NCBI RefSeq assembly: GCF_021462265.1
Contig: NZ_JAJONF010000041.1
Location: 20,706-84,705 of the forward strand
Source of the DNA: Streptomyces shenzhenensis
Lineage (GTDB): Bacteria > Actinomycetota > Actinomycetes > Streptomycetales > Streptomycetaceae
Length of the DNA stretch: 64,000 nucleotides
Reading direction: 5' to 3'
Translations under genes and position numbers: made by a program
Notes under the pieces: generated by a model
Told to the model about the DNA's origin: nothing
Seen by the model: the letters and a program-made list of their open reading frames with translations, nothing else
Database searches by the model: none
In this document: positions 25,292 through 34,148 of the stretch, piece by piece
How the letters are laid out: every line of letters starts with the position of its first letter
How positions within the stretch are numbered: the first letter of the stretch is position 1

Positions 25292-26946
25292 CCGACGACC
25301 AGCACGCCGAGGGCGCGCCCGGGAGCGGTGGCGGCCGCTGGGACCCGCTGCCCCAGGGTGACTACGACGACGGCGCCACCGCGTTCGTGAAACTCCCCGA
25401 GGGCGGCATCGAGGCCCTGCTGTCCGCCGACAGCCCCCTGGCCGCGCCCGGCCACGGCTATGTGCCGCCGCGGATAACGGCCGCGCCCGGCACCGACGCC
25501 TGGGGCGCGCCGGCCGACGGCACCCAGTGGCCCGACCCGAACGCCGTCCCCCAGGAGCGGCCCGCCGACGACCGGTTCACGTACAACCCGGCCGCGACGC
25601 AGCAGTGGATGTACGAGGAACCGCCGCCGCCCGCGCCCGGCCACGACGTGACCGGCCAGTGGTCGATCCCGGTCGCGACGGGCGACGCTCCGGACGAATC
25701 GGGCGAGTTCACCACATCCGCGCTCATGGAGCAGTGGGGCGGCACACCGCCGGCGACCCTGCCGGGCGGCGCCGCCGCGCCCTGGGCGACCGAGGCCCAG
25801 GCGTGGGAACACCCCGTGGAGGCCTCTGGGCCGCCCGCTGAGCCCCCCGCGGGCCACGGCGACACGCGCGGTCCGGCTCCCGCCTTCGAGGCCGCCGGTG
25901 CGCCGCCTGTGGCCGATGTGCCGACGGGGGTCGAAGAGGGCGAGCCGGCCGACCCCGGCGAAGCCGGCGCCCCCCACGAGGCCGCCGACTCGCACCCCGC
26001 CCACGAACCGCAGGCCGCCGACGGCGAGTCCGCCCCCCAGGACCCGCCCGCGGCCGACGGCGAAAGCGCCGAAGACGACACGGCCGGGGAAGAACACGCC
26101 GAAGGCGAAGCCGAGACGGTCGACGACCACCCCCTCGCCTCCTACGTCCTGCGCGTCAACGGCGCGGACCGCCCCGTCACCGACGCCTGGATCGGCGAGT
26201 CCCTCCTGTACGTCCTGCGTGAGCGCCTCGGCCTAGCCGGCGCCAAGGACGGCTGCTCGCAGGGCGAATGCGGCGCCTGCAACGTCCAGGTCGACGGCCG
26301 CCTGGTCGCCTCCTGCCTGGTCCCCGCGGTCACCGCCGCCGGCAGCGAGGTCCGCACGGTCGAGGGCCTGGCCCAGGACGGCCGGCCCTCGGACGTCCAG
26401 CGCGCACTGGCCCGCTGCGGAGCCGTCCAGTGCGGCTTCTGCGTCCCCGGCATGGCGATGACCGTCCACGACCTCCTGGAAGGCAACCCGGCCCCCACCG
26501 AGCTGGAGACCCGCCAGGCCCTGTGCGGCAACCTCTGCCGCTGCTCCGGCTACCGGGGCGTCCTGGACGCCGTCAACGAGGTCGTGGCCGAACGCGAGGC
26601 ACACGCCGCCGCCGACGCTGAGACGGACGGCGACGAGGCCCGTATTCCACACCAGGCGGGACCGGGCGCCGGCGGCGTCCACGCCTCGGCGTTCGACTCC
26701 CCGGGCACCTTCGGGGCCGGAATCCGGGTCCCGCACGAGCAGTCGTACGACCAGTCGTTCGGGGGTGACCAGTCCTTCGGGGGCAACCAGTCGTTCGGCG
26801 CTGACCAGTCCTTCGGCGGCAACCAGTCGTTCGGCGCCGACCAGTCCTTCGGCGGCAACCAGACGTTCGGCGGCAACCAGTCCTTCGACGACCAGAGCCA
26901 GAGCTACGAAGACCAGCCCTACGGCCCGGACGGAGGCCAGGCGTGA
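25288..26946 (+). CDS. 2Fe-2S subunit with long disordered N- and C-terminal extensions
   Basis: The 552-aa protein contains a normal 2Fe-2S pair in its middle: plant-type CSQGECGACNVQVDGRLVASC (in part) at about 323-343, and C-x2-C...CRC: QCGFCVPGMAM and LCGNLCRCSGYRG at about 380-430. Family members are about 160-200 aa. Here 285 residues of acidic, Ala/Pro-rich sequence precede it and a tail with eight six-residue QSFGG-type repeats follows. ATG 25288 overlaps the FAD gene stop and has GGGAGGG upstream. GTGA links it to the Mo subunit gene. The extensions are unusual and unexplained. Confidence 0.9.
   Translation: MTDDQHAEGAPGSGGGRWDPLPQGDYDDGATAFVKLPEGGIEALLSADSPLAAPGHGYVPPRITAAPGTDAWGAPADGTQWPDPNAVPQERPADDRFTYNPAATQQWMYEEPPPPAPGHDVTGQWSIPVATGDAPDESGEFTTSALMEQWGGTPPATLPGGAAAPWATEAQAWEHPVEASGPPAEPPAGHGDTRGPAPAFEAAGAPPVADVPTGVEEGEPADPGEAGAPHEAADSHPAHEPQAADGESAPQDPPAADGESAEDDTAGEEHAEGEAETVDDHPLASYVLRVNGADRPVTDAWIGESLLYVLRERLGLAGAKDGCSQGECGACNVQVDGRLVASCLVPAVTAAGSEVRTVEGLAQDGRPSDVQRALARCGAVQCGFCVPGMAMTVHDLLEGNPAPTELETRQALCGNLCRCSGYRGVLDAVNEVVAEREAHAAADAETDGDEARIPHQAGPGAGGVHASAFDSPGTFGAGIRVPHEQSYDQSFGGDQSFGGNQSFGADQSFGGNQSFGADQSFGGNQTFGGNQSFDDQSQSYEDQPYGPDGGQA
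26749..26892 (+). repeat. Eight 18-nt tandem units encoding (D/N)QSFGG repeats
   Basis: Eight in-frame 18-nt units run from 26749 to 26892 in the Fe-S subunit gene: DQSFGG, DQSFGG, NQSFGA, DQSFGG, NQSFGA, DQSFGG, NQTFGG, NQSFDD. Alternation of D and N units suggests duplication of a 36-nt pair. The Gln/Ser/Phe/Gly makeup resembles low-complexity, phase-separating or adhesive tails. Confidence 0.95.
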
Positions 26947-29255
26947 CCAACGAGACCGTCACCACGACCACGGCCGCGGAGACCCCCGTCCCCGCCGCCG
27001 AGCCGCTGCCGCACGGCCTCGGCGTGTCGCTGCCCGCCGCAGAGGCGGGCGCGAAGACCGAGGGCACCTTCCCGTACGCGGCCGACCTGTGGGCCGAGGG
27101 CCTGCTGTGGGCGGCCGTGCTCCGCTCCCCGCACCCGCACGCGCGCATCGTGTCCATCGACACCAGCCACGCGCGCGAGATGCCCGGTGTACGGGCCGTC
27201 GTCACCCACGAGGACGTCCCCGGCACCCCGCGCCACGGCCGCGGCACCCCGGACCGCCCGGTCTTCGCCTCCGAGGTGGTACGGCACCACGGCGAGCCCA
27301 TCGCGGCCGTCGCCGCCGACCACCCGGACACGGCCCGGATGGCCGCCGCCGCCGTCATCGTCGAGTACGAGATGCTCGAACCGGTCATCGACCCGGAGCG
27401 GTCCTTCGAGGCCGAGCCGCTGCACCCCGACGGCAACCTGATCCGGCACATCCCGCTCCAGCACGGCGACCCGGGCGCGACCGGCGAGATCGTCGTCGAG
27501 GGCCAGTACCGCATCGGCCGCGCCGACCCCGCCCCCATCGGCGCCGAGGCCGGACTCGCGGTACCCCGCCCCGACGGCGGGGTCGAGCTGTACATGGCCT
27601 CCACCGACCCGCACACCGACCGCAACACGGCTGCCGCGTGCTACGGCCTGTCGCTCGAACAGGTGAAGATCGTCGTGACCGGTGTGCCCGGCGCGACCGC
27701 CGACCGTGAGGACCAGGGCTTCCAGCTCCCGCTCGGCCTGCTCGCCCTGAAGACCGGCTGCCCGGTCAAGCTCACCGCCACGCGCGAGGAGTCCTTCCTC
27801 GGCCACGCCCACCGCCACCCCACCCTGCTGCGCTACCGGCACCACGCCGACGCCGAGGGCAAGCTGGTCAAGGTCGAGGCGCAGATCCTGCTCGACGCGG
27901 GCGCCTACGCCGACACCTCCGCCGAGTCGCTGGCCGCCGCCGTCTCCTTCGCCTGCGGCCCCTACGTCGTGCCGAACGCCTTCATCGAGGGCTGGGCCGT
28001 CCGGACCAACAACCCGCCCTCCGGACATGTCCGCGGCGAGGGCGCCATGCAGGTGTGCGCCGCCTACGAGGCGCAGATGGACAAGCTGGCGAAGAAGCTC
28101 GGCCTCGACCCGGCCGAGATCCGCCTGCGCAACGCGCTCGCCACCGGCGACGTCCTCCCCATCGGCCAGACCGTGACCTGCCCGGCCCCCGTGGCCGAAC
28201 TCCTCCAGGCGGTCCGGGACTTCCCGCTCCCCGCGCTGCCCAAGGACACCCCCGAGGACGAATGGCTGCTCCCCGGCGGCCCCGAGGGCGCGGGCGAGCC
28301 GGGCGCGGTGCGCCGGGGTGTCGGCTACGGCCTCGGCATGGTGCACATGCTCGGCGCCGAGGGTGCCGACGAGGTCTCGACGGCCACGGTCAAGGTCCAC
28401 GACGGCATCGCGACCGTGCTCTGCGCGGCCGTGGAGACCGGCCAGGGCTTCACCACGCTGGCCCGCCAGATCGTTCAGGAGACCCTCGGCATCGACGAGG
28501 TGCATGTCGCGCCCGTCGACACCGACCAGCCCCCGGCGGGCGCGGGCTGCCGGGGCCGGCACACCTGGGTCTCGGGCGGAGCGGTGGAACGCGCCGCGAA
28601 GATGGTCCGCACCCAGCTCCTGCAGCCCCTCGCCCACAAGTTCGGCATGTCGACCGAACTGCTCCAGATCACCGACGGCAAGATCACGTCGTACGACGGC
28701 GTCCTGTCGACCACCGTCACCGAGGCGCTGGACGGCAAGGAACTGTGGGCGACCGCCCAGTGCCGCCCGCATCCGACCGAGCCGCTGGACGCCGAGGGCC
28801 AGGGCGACGCCTTCGTCGGCCTCGCCTTCTGCGCGATCCGCGCGGTCGTCGACGTGGACATCGAGCTCGGGTCGGTCCGGGTGGTGGAGCTCGCCGTCGC
28901 CCAGGACGTCGGCCGGATCCTCAACCCCGCGCAGCTCAACGCCCGTATCGAGGCCGGTGTCACGCAGGGCGTGGGCATCGCCCTGACGGAGAACCTGCGC
29001 ACCCCGCGCGGTCTGATCCGCCACCCCGACCTCACCGGATACGCCCTGCCGACCGCCCTCGACGCCCCCGACATCCGGATCGTCAGACTCGTCGAGGAAC
29101 GGGACGTGGTCGCCCCCTTCGGCGCCAAGTCGGTCAGCGCGGTGCCGGTGGTGACGTCCCCGGCGGCCGTCGCGTCCGCCGTCCGCGCCGCCACCGGCCG
29201 CCCGGTCAACCGCCTCCCGATCCGCCCGCAGGCGGCGGTGGTCACGGGCCAGTGA
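26943..29255 (+). CDS. Molybdopterin-subunit homologue of xanthine dehydrogenase, atypical active site
   Basis: The 770-aa product has the full aldehyde-oxidase/xanthine-dehydrogenase a/b-hammerhead domain (about 35-150) and Mo-cofactor domain. Kept are the SGHVRGEGAMQ block and the GQGFTTLARQIVQETLGI block. Two hallmarks are missing: where GGGFGGKE is expected there is GVPGATADREDQ, and the catalytic Glu of GVGEPP is replaced (GAK-SVSAVP). This suggests an altered or lost hydroxylase activity. GTG 26943 overlaps the Fe-S gene stop; its own stop overlaps the kinase GTG. Confidence 0.88.
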   Translation: MTNETVTTTTAAETPVPAAEPLPHGLGVSLPAAEAGAKTEGTFPYAADLWAEGLLWAAVLRSPHPHARIVSIDTSHAREMPGVRAVVTHEDVPGTPRHGRGTPDRPVFASEVVRHHGEPIAAVAADHPDTARMAAAAVIVEYEMLEPVIDPERSFEAEPLHPDGNLIRHIPLQHGDPGATGEIVVEGQYRIGRADPAPIGAEAGLAVPRPDGGVELYMASTDPHTDRNTAAACYGLSLEQVKIVVTGVPGATADREDQGFQLPLGLLALKTGCPVKLTATREESFLGHAHRHPTLLRYRHHADAEGKLVKVEAQILLDAGAYADTSAESLAAAVSFACGPYVVPNAFIEGWAVRTNNPPSGHVRGEGAMQVCAAYEAQMDKLAKKLGLDPAEIRLRNALATGDVLPIGQTVTCPAPVAELLQAVRDFPLPALPKDTPEDEWLLPGGPEGAGEPGAVRRGVGYGLGMVHMLGAEGADEVSTATVKVHDGIATVLCAAVETGQGFTTLARQIVQETLGIDEVHVAPVDTDQPPAGAGCRGRHTWVSGGAVERAAKMVRTQLLQPLAHKFGMSTELLQITDGKITSYDGVLSTTVTEALDGKELWATAQCRPHPTEPLDAEGQGDAFVGLAFCAIRAVVDVDIELGSVRVVELAVAQDVGRILNPAQLNARIEAGVTQGVGIALTENLRTPRGLIRHPDLTGYALPTALDAPDIRIVRLVEERDVVAPFGAKSVSAVPVVTSPAAVASAVRAATGRPVNRLPIRPQAAVVTGQ

Positions 29256-29821
29256 GCCTGTCGGGGGTCGTCGTCATCGCGGGAGATGGGGGCACCTCCC
29301 ACGCCCTTTAGGCAGTGGGGGAGGCGGCCGGCAAGTCGACCGTGGCGCAGGCGCTGGCCGAGCGTCTGCCCCGGGCCGCGCACGTCCGCGGTGACGTCTT
29401 CCGCCGCATGATCGTGTCGGGCCGGGAGGAGTACACGCCCGGGGCCTCGCCGGAGGCGACCGCCCAACTCCACCTCCGGCACCGGCTGTCGGCGGCCACC
29501 GCGGACGCGTACGCCGAGGCCGGTTTCACGGCGATCGTCCAGGACGTGCTGCTGGGCCCGGAGCTGACGTCGTACGTCCAGCGCGTCCGCACCCGCCCGC
29601 TGCACGTCGTGGTCCTCGCCCCGAGCCCCGAGGCCGTGGCGCGGCGGGAGGCCGGGCGGTCCAAGACCGGCTACGGGCCCGCCTGGACGGTCGCCGATCT
29701 GGACGCGGAACTACGCCTGCGCACCGAGCCGTTGGGTCTGTGGCTGGACACGTCGGAACTCACCGTGGAGCAGACGGTGACAGCGATTCTCTCCGGGACG
29801 CAACGGACGAGGGTCGCCTGA
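29252..29821 (+). pseudogene. Small P-loop kinase interrupted by a 33-nt palindromic insert
   Basis: The frame opens at GTG 29252 (GTGA overlap with the Mo subunit), reads VSLSGVVVIAG, then enters an insert ending in TAG (29309-29311). Removing 33 nt (29285-29317) restores VVVIAGGEAAGKST, a canonical Walker A (G-x4-GKST). Downstream sequence stays in frame (AERLPRAAHVRGDVFRRM, LVVLAPSPEAVARREAGR, LDTSELTVEQTV), resembling gluconate/chloramphenicol-phosphotransferase-like AAA kinases. A GTG at 29315 could start a 168-aa product but would lack beta-1 and the first P-loop Gly. It is fourth in the dehydrogenase operon. Confidence 0.8.
29285..29322 (+). repeat. REP-like palindromic insert in the kinase P-loop
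   Basis: The segment GGGGGCACCTCCCACGCC-CTTTA-GGCAGTGGGGGAG (in two arms) folds as CTCCCACGCC against GGC-A-GTGGGG-GAG. I recall closely similar GGGGGCACCTCCC...TGGGGGAG elements scattered through many Streptomyces genomes. Its length is a multiple of three, so it keeps frame but brings a TAG. Confidence 0.75.
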
Positions 29822-29998
29822 CGTCTCTTCTGCGGGGCGTTGTCAGTGCCGCGGCGTAGTGTTCTGGGCAGTGGGGACGGCCGTTCGGAGGGAAAGCCCG
29901 GTCGGCCTGTCGTGCCCTGCCGACGACCTGCGCACGACGCACCACTCGACCCACTTGCACGTCTTGCACGTCTTGAACTCTTGATCGCGGGGGAAGCG

Positions 29999-31168
29999 AT
30001 GAGCACGATCAGCACGACCGGCAGCGGTGCGGCGGCGATCACGCTGACCGGGGCCGAACTGGACCGGTACATCACGCACGAACCCACCCGCAGCCGGCTG
30101 GCCGGTCCCGGACTGCCCGACAGCGGCTGCCTGCTGACGTTCGAGCCGCTGCGCACGATCGGCCTGCGCACCCTGGCGGAGGCCACGGACGGCCCGACCC
30201 GGCTCGCGGAGGAGCTCCGGGACCGCCTGGTGATAGGGGAACTGCTGGCCCCGGCCGGCCTGGACACCGAGTCGATCCTCCTCGACGGCGGCACCGGCGA
30301 GGTCAGCACGGCCTACCTGCTCGACCCCACCGACCCGCGCCCGCTGGCGCCCTCGCTGGAGACGCTGCTGCGCTTCGCCGCGGTCACCGAGGAACTGACG
30401 GGCCTGCGCGGCCGTTTCGCCTCCCTCGCCGGTACCTACGGCACGAAGACGGCGACCGAGGCCTCCCGCAAGCTCCTGGAGCTCTTCGAGGAGGGCACGG
30501 CCGGCCACGTCCCGCCGTACTGGAAGGCCACGGCCCTGATCCGTCCCCTCAGCCTGATCGCGGGCCCCGGCACGGACTCCGGGCTCGCCGTCGACCTGCC
30601 GGTCCGGCTCCTGGACCAGGAGTTCGGGCAGGGCCGGGTGGCCCGCTTCGAAGAGGTCGACTTCCCGCCCACGCTCACCCACGAGCCGACCCGCCGCTTC
30701 CTGCGCGAGACCGGCCTCCCGGAGGACGCGGTCCTCTTCCACCTCGACCCGGACGCCGCGCTGCCCACCCTGCGGGAGTACTTCACCGGCGTCCACCCCG
30801 GCGGGTTCCCCCTGGACGACCTCCCGGCCCACGCCGACCGGCTCATACGCCTCGGCTACCTGGTCGAGGACAACAGCCTCGTGGTGGACGGCACCACGGG
30901 CGCGATCCTCAACTTCTCCGAGCCCGAGGCGACCCTCTACCCCCTCAACACGGACATCTCCACGCTCGCCTACACCCTCTGGCTCCTGCACCACGAGCGC
31001 ACCATCGACGAGCACCTGAACCACGAACTCACCACCGAGGCCTACGACCAGCTCGCCGCGACCATGCTCCACACCCTCGCGACCGTCGACCCCACCCCCG
31101 TCACGACGGACGCCGACTGGCACTACTGGACGGAGCTGTTCCAGGACGAGGCCGGCGGAGTGCTGTAG
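29999..31168 (+). CDS. Tandem SUKH-4-type protein
   Basis: The 389-aa product consists of two similar halves (about 15-195 and 205-385). Each starts with a THEPTR block (ITHEPTRSRLAGPGLPDSG and LTHEPTRRFLRETGLPEDA) and has the SUKH pattern of a short acidic strand after LRTLAE/LPTLRE, LVIGELL/LIRLGYLVED, and a glycine-rich turn (DGGTGEV/DGTTGAI). SUKH proteins are commonly immunity proteins against polymorphic toxins; in streptomycetes they also occur as regulators with no toxin. ATG 29999 follows GGGGGAAG. No toxin gene is visible nearby. Confidence 0.8.
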   Translation: MSTISTTGSGAAAITLTGAELDRYITHEPTRSRLAGPGLPDSGCLLTFEPLRTIGLRTLAEATDGPTRLAEELRDRLVIGELLAPAGLDTESILLDGGTGEVSTAYLLDPTDPRPLAPSLETLLRFAAVTEELTGLRGRFASLAGTYGTKTATEASRKLLELFEEGTAGHVPPYWKATALIRPLSLIAGPGTDSGLAVDLPVRLLDQEFGQGRVARFEEVDFPPTLTHEPTRRFLRETGLPEDAVLFHLDPDAALPTLREYFTGVHPGGFPLDDLPAHADRLIRLGYLVEDNSLVVDGTTGAILNFSEPEATLYPLNTDISTLAYTLWLLHHERTIDEHLNHELTTEAYDQLAATMLHTLATVDPTPVTTDADWHYWTELFQDEAGGVL

Positions 31169-31220
31169 CGGCGGGGCGGGACTCGACGGACAGGACAGGA
31201 GGGGGCAGGACAGGGCGGGG

Positions 31221-31895
31221 TCAGGTCACCAGGCCCTGGCGGTAGGCGTAGACGACGGCCTGGACGCGGTCGCGCAGCCCCAGCTTGGCGAGGATGCGGG
31301 AGACGAAGGTCTTGACGGTCTCCGGGCTGAGCACGAGGGCCGCGGCGATCTCGCTGTTGGAGAGGCCGTCCGCGATCAGACGCAGCACCTCCAGCTCGCG
31401 CGGGGTCAGCGGAACGCCGGGCGGGGTGCCGCCGTCGGCGGGGCGGATCCGGGTGGCGTAGCGGCCCACGAGCTGCCGGGTCACCTCGGGGTCCAGCAGG
31501 GCCGCGCCCGTGGCCACGGTCCGGATGCCGTGCAGCAGCCGGTCCGGCGGCGCGTCCTTGAGCAGGAACCCGCTGGCGCCCGCGCGCAGCGCTTCGTAGA
31601 CGTACTCGTCCAGGTTGAACGTGGTCACCACGAGCACCTTCACCGGATGCGGCACCCCGGCACCGGCCAGCAGCCGGGTGGCCTCGATGCCGTCGAGGAC
31701 CGGCATCCGGATGTCCATCACCACGACGTCCGGGCGCAGCCGGCCGGCGAGGCCGACCGCGGCCTGCCCGTCCCCGCACTCGCCCGCCACCTCCAGGTCG
31801 GGCTGGGCGTCGATGATCGTCGCCAGGCCGGTGCGCACCAGCACCTGGTCGTCGCAGACCAGCACCCGGATCGGTGCCCCGCCCGCGCCGCTCAC
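31221..31895 (-). CDS. NarL/LuxR-family response regulator
   Basis: The 224-aa product has a receiver domain (IRVLVCDDQVLVRTGLATII with the DD pair, phospho-acceptor in VVVMDIRMPVLDG, Lys in FLLKDAPP) and a LuxR-type DNA-binding domain (LTPRELEVLRLIADGLSNSEIA, then LSPETVKTFVSRILAKLGLRDRVQ). GTG 31895 overlaps the kinase stop by GTGA. It is the last gene of the CPBP-kinase-regulator operon. Targets are not evident; autoregulation or control of the CPBP gene is likely. Confidence 0.95.
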   Translation of the reverse strand: MSGAGGAPIRVLVCDDQVLVRTGLATIIDAQPDLEVAGECGDGQAAVGLAGRLRPDVVVMDIRMPVLDGIEATRLLAGAGVPHPVKVLVVTTFNLDEYVYEALRAGASGFLLKDAPPDRLLHGIRTVATGAALLDPEVTRQLVGRYATRIRPADGGTPPGVPLTPRELEVLRLIADGLSNSEIAAALVLSPETVKTFVSRILAKLGLRDRVQAVVYAYRQGLVT

Positions 31896-33070
31896 GCCGG
31901 GTTCCCCACGGGTATCCGGGCCCGGACGACGAACCCGCCGCCCGCCTCCCGCCCCGCGCTGAACTCGCCGCCCAGGACCGCCACGCGCTCCCGCAGACCG
32001 GCCAGGCCCCGTCCGCTCCCGCCCGGGGACGCGGTGGCCGGTCCGGAGCGGTCGGTGCCGACCTCCACGGTGATCTCCTTCTCGCCGTGCCGGACCAGCA
32101 CCGAAGTGGGGCTGCCGTGGGCGTACTTGAGGGCGTTGGTGAGGGCTTCCTGCACCACCCGGTAGGCCACCAGGTCGGCGCTGCCGGCCGATTCGGCCGG
32201 CGTGCCCTCCTCGGCGAATTCCACCGGCTGCCCGGCCCGGCGGGTCTGCTCGACCAGCGTGCGCAGCCGGCCGGCCGCCGGTGTCCTGCCGCCGCCGGTG
32301 TCGGTACCGGTGCCGGTGCCGTGGTCGGGGTTGAGCAGGTCGAGCAGATGGCGCAGGTCGGAGATGGCCCGCCGCCCGGTGTCGGTGACGTGGGTCAGGG
32401 TCTGGTCGAGGCGCTCCGGCGCGGCGGTCAGATACCGGGCCGCCTCCGCCTGCACGACCATCGCCGTCACATGGTGGGTCACCACGTCGTGCAGCTCGCG
32501 GGCGATCCGGGTGCGCTCGGCGGTCCGGGTCTCCTCGGCGACGCGCCGCCGGCGGTCGGCCTCCGCGGCCCGGGTGGAACGCAGCCACGCCCCGACGCCC
32601 CAGGCGAGGACCAGCGCCAGGTAGAACGTCACGAACCCGCTCGCCTTCTCGCCCCCCGACCCCAGCCGGTGCAGCGCGACCGCCAACGGCACGTAGGCCA
32701 CGGAGAACAGGAGCGCGGCGGGCCGCCGGTGCCGTTCCAGATGGGCGCCGGTGCTGATCAGGGCGATCGGCAGCGCGGTGCTCGCGAGCGAGTGGTAGCC
32801 GCGCAACTGGTCGACGGCGAAGCCGAGACAGACCAGGGCGAGGGAGACGGCCGGCCACCGCCGGCGCACGGCGAGCGGCAGGCACTCCAGGCCGAGCACC
32901 GCGATGACCAGCGCGTCGAAGGGCCGGGTCGGCAGGTCCCCGACCTGCGTCCCCTTGTCGTGCAGCACCGGCAGGAAGGACCCGGCCAGGAGCAGCAGCC
33001 CGAGCGGCAGATCCCGGACCGTGACATCGAGCCGGTGCCACCATCCGGGCGCCTGCCGAGGACTGATCAC
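31892..33070 (-). CDS. Membrane sensor histidine kinase (HisKA_3 type)
   Basis: The 392-aa protein has five to six N-terminal membrane helices (about 15-150), a HisKA_3 dimerisation domain with the phospho-His in RIARELHDVVTHHVTAM, and a HATPase with VQEALTNALKYAHG and GRGLAGLRERV. No extracytoplasmic loop is large enough for a folded sensor, so it probably senses within or at the membrane. GTG 33070 overlaps the stop of the CPBP gene. It phosphorylates the following response regulator. Confidence 0.94.
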   Translation of the reverse strand: MISPRQAPGWWHRLDVTVRDLPLGLLLLAGSFLPVLHDKGTQVGDLPTRPFDALVIAVLGLECLPLAVRRRWPAVSLALVCLGFAVDQLRGYHSLASTALPIALISTGAHLERHRRPAALLFSVAYVPLAVALHRLGSGGEKASGFVTFYLALVLAWGVGAWLRSTRAAEADRRRRVAEETRTAERTRIARELHDVVTHHVTAMVVQAEAARYLTAAPERLDQTLTHVTDTGRRAISDLRHLLDLLNPDHGTGTGTDTGGGRTPAAGRLRTLVEQTRRAGQPVEFAEEGTPAESAGSADLVAYRVVQEALTNALKYAHGSPTSVLVRHGEKEITVEVGTDRSGPATASPGGSGRGLAGLRERVAVLGGEFSAGREAGGGFVVRARIPVGNPA

Positions 33071-33906
33071 CGGGGCAGTGTAGCGACGGCGCCGGCCTGG
33101 ACACCCCGGCGCCGGCGCGGCACCACATGCCCCCGCCGCTTGGCCAGCCACAGGAACGCGACCGTCACCAGCAGCCCGAGCAGCACCGAGTACACGCTCG
33201 CCTCCGGCCCGAACTGCCCGCCGGTGACGAGCTGGGAGCCCGAGGTGGCGGCGTCCAGCAGCCCCTTCTGGGATCCGCCGCTGCCGGAGACCTCGGTGCC
33301 GAAGATGCCGGACTCGGCGAAGTTCCAGCCGAAGTGCAGGCCGATCGGCAGCCAGAGGGTGCGGGTGGCGGCGTACGCGGCGCCGAGCATGCCGCCGGCC
33401 TCGATCGCGATGGCGAGGGCGCCCCACACGGTCGCGTCCTTGTTCAGCAGATGCATCATCCCGAACAGCGCCCCGGTCGACACCAGCGCGATCCAGGTCC
33501 CGGTGCGCTCCTCGACGATCCGGAACAGCACGCCCCGGAACATCAGTTCCTCCGTCACCGCGGCCGCGGCCATGAACCCGACGACCCCCACCGCGCCCGT
33601 CACCGACCCCATCCCGTGGACGGTGTAGTCCCCGAGGAAGGCGATGTTCCCGATGACGCACGCGAAGGTGGCCCCGCCTATGAGGACCCCTCGCCCGAAC
33701 GCCGCCCGGGCGCCTTCCCGCCCCACCTCGGTGCTCGGCCGCCGTTCGGTCCGCCGTACCACCCAGCCGTAGACCAGCACCGCGGCGACGGCCGTCAGCA
33801 GGCCGAGGACCAGGGTGAGAAACCAGTTCCCCTGCACCGCGGCGACGACCTGCCCCCCGACGAAGGCGACCGCCACGACCGCCAGGAGCTGCCAGACCAG
33901 CCTCAT
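33067..33906 (-). CDS. CPBP (CAAX-like) intramembrane metalloprotease family protein
   Basis: The 279-aa protein has about eight hydrophobic helices and the CPBP motifs: EE-x3-R in AVTEELMFRGVLF, FGMMHLLN and HFGWNFAES. These Glu and His residues form the presumed metal site. ATG 33906 has GAGGGGAG upstream; an open frame extends further without RBS. It is first in an operon with a sensor kinase and response regulator, joined by GTGA overlaps, so it may process or modulate the kinase or its signal. That link is inference from coupling. Confidence 0.92.
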   Translation of the reverse strand: MRLVWQLLAVVAVAFVGGQVVAAVQGNWFLTLVLGLLTAVAAVLVYGWVVRRTERRPSTEVGREGARAAFGRGVLIGGATFACVIGNIAFLGDYTVHGMGSVTGAVGVVGFMAAAAVTEELMFRGVLFRIVEERTGTWIALVSTGALFGMMHLLNKDATVWGALAIAIEAGGMLGAAYAATRTLWLPIGLHFGWNFAESGIFGTEVSGSGGSQKGLLDAATSGSQLVTGGQFGPEASVYSVLLGLLVTVAFLWLAKRRGHVVPRRRRGVQAGAVATLPR

Positions 33907-34148
33907 GATGACTCCCCTCACAGGATCCGCGGCCCAGGCGCCGCGGCTGGCCCGAACGCTACGGATCGGCCGCCCGCGAATCGTCACCGCTCAGTGGACA
34001 CCTGCGGGTAGCTCGCACGGGGGACACCCCGAACCGGCCGTGGACCGCCGAAGGCGGCGCGCTCCTGATCACACACCGTCACCGTCGGGGATGCGCGGTT
34101 GCGTGCTTCCACCTAACGTCGCAGGTGAGGACCAGTCAGGGAGCGGAC

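Noticed and set aside
26919..29024. 701-codon minus-strand frame over the Mo subunit gene
   Set aside because: Shadow of the coding strand; no RBS, no family.
29999..31168. Toxin-immunity locus
   Set aside because: Neighbours are a broken kinase and a two-component system; no toxin domain or secretion signal is near.
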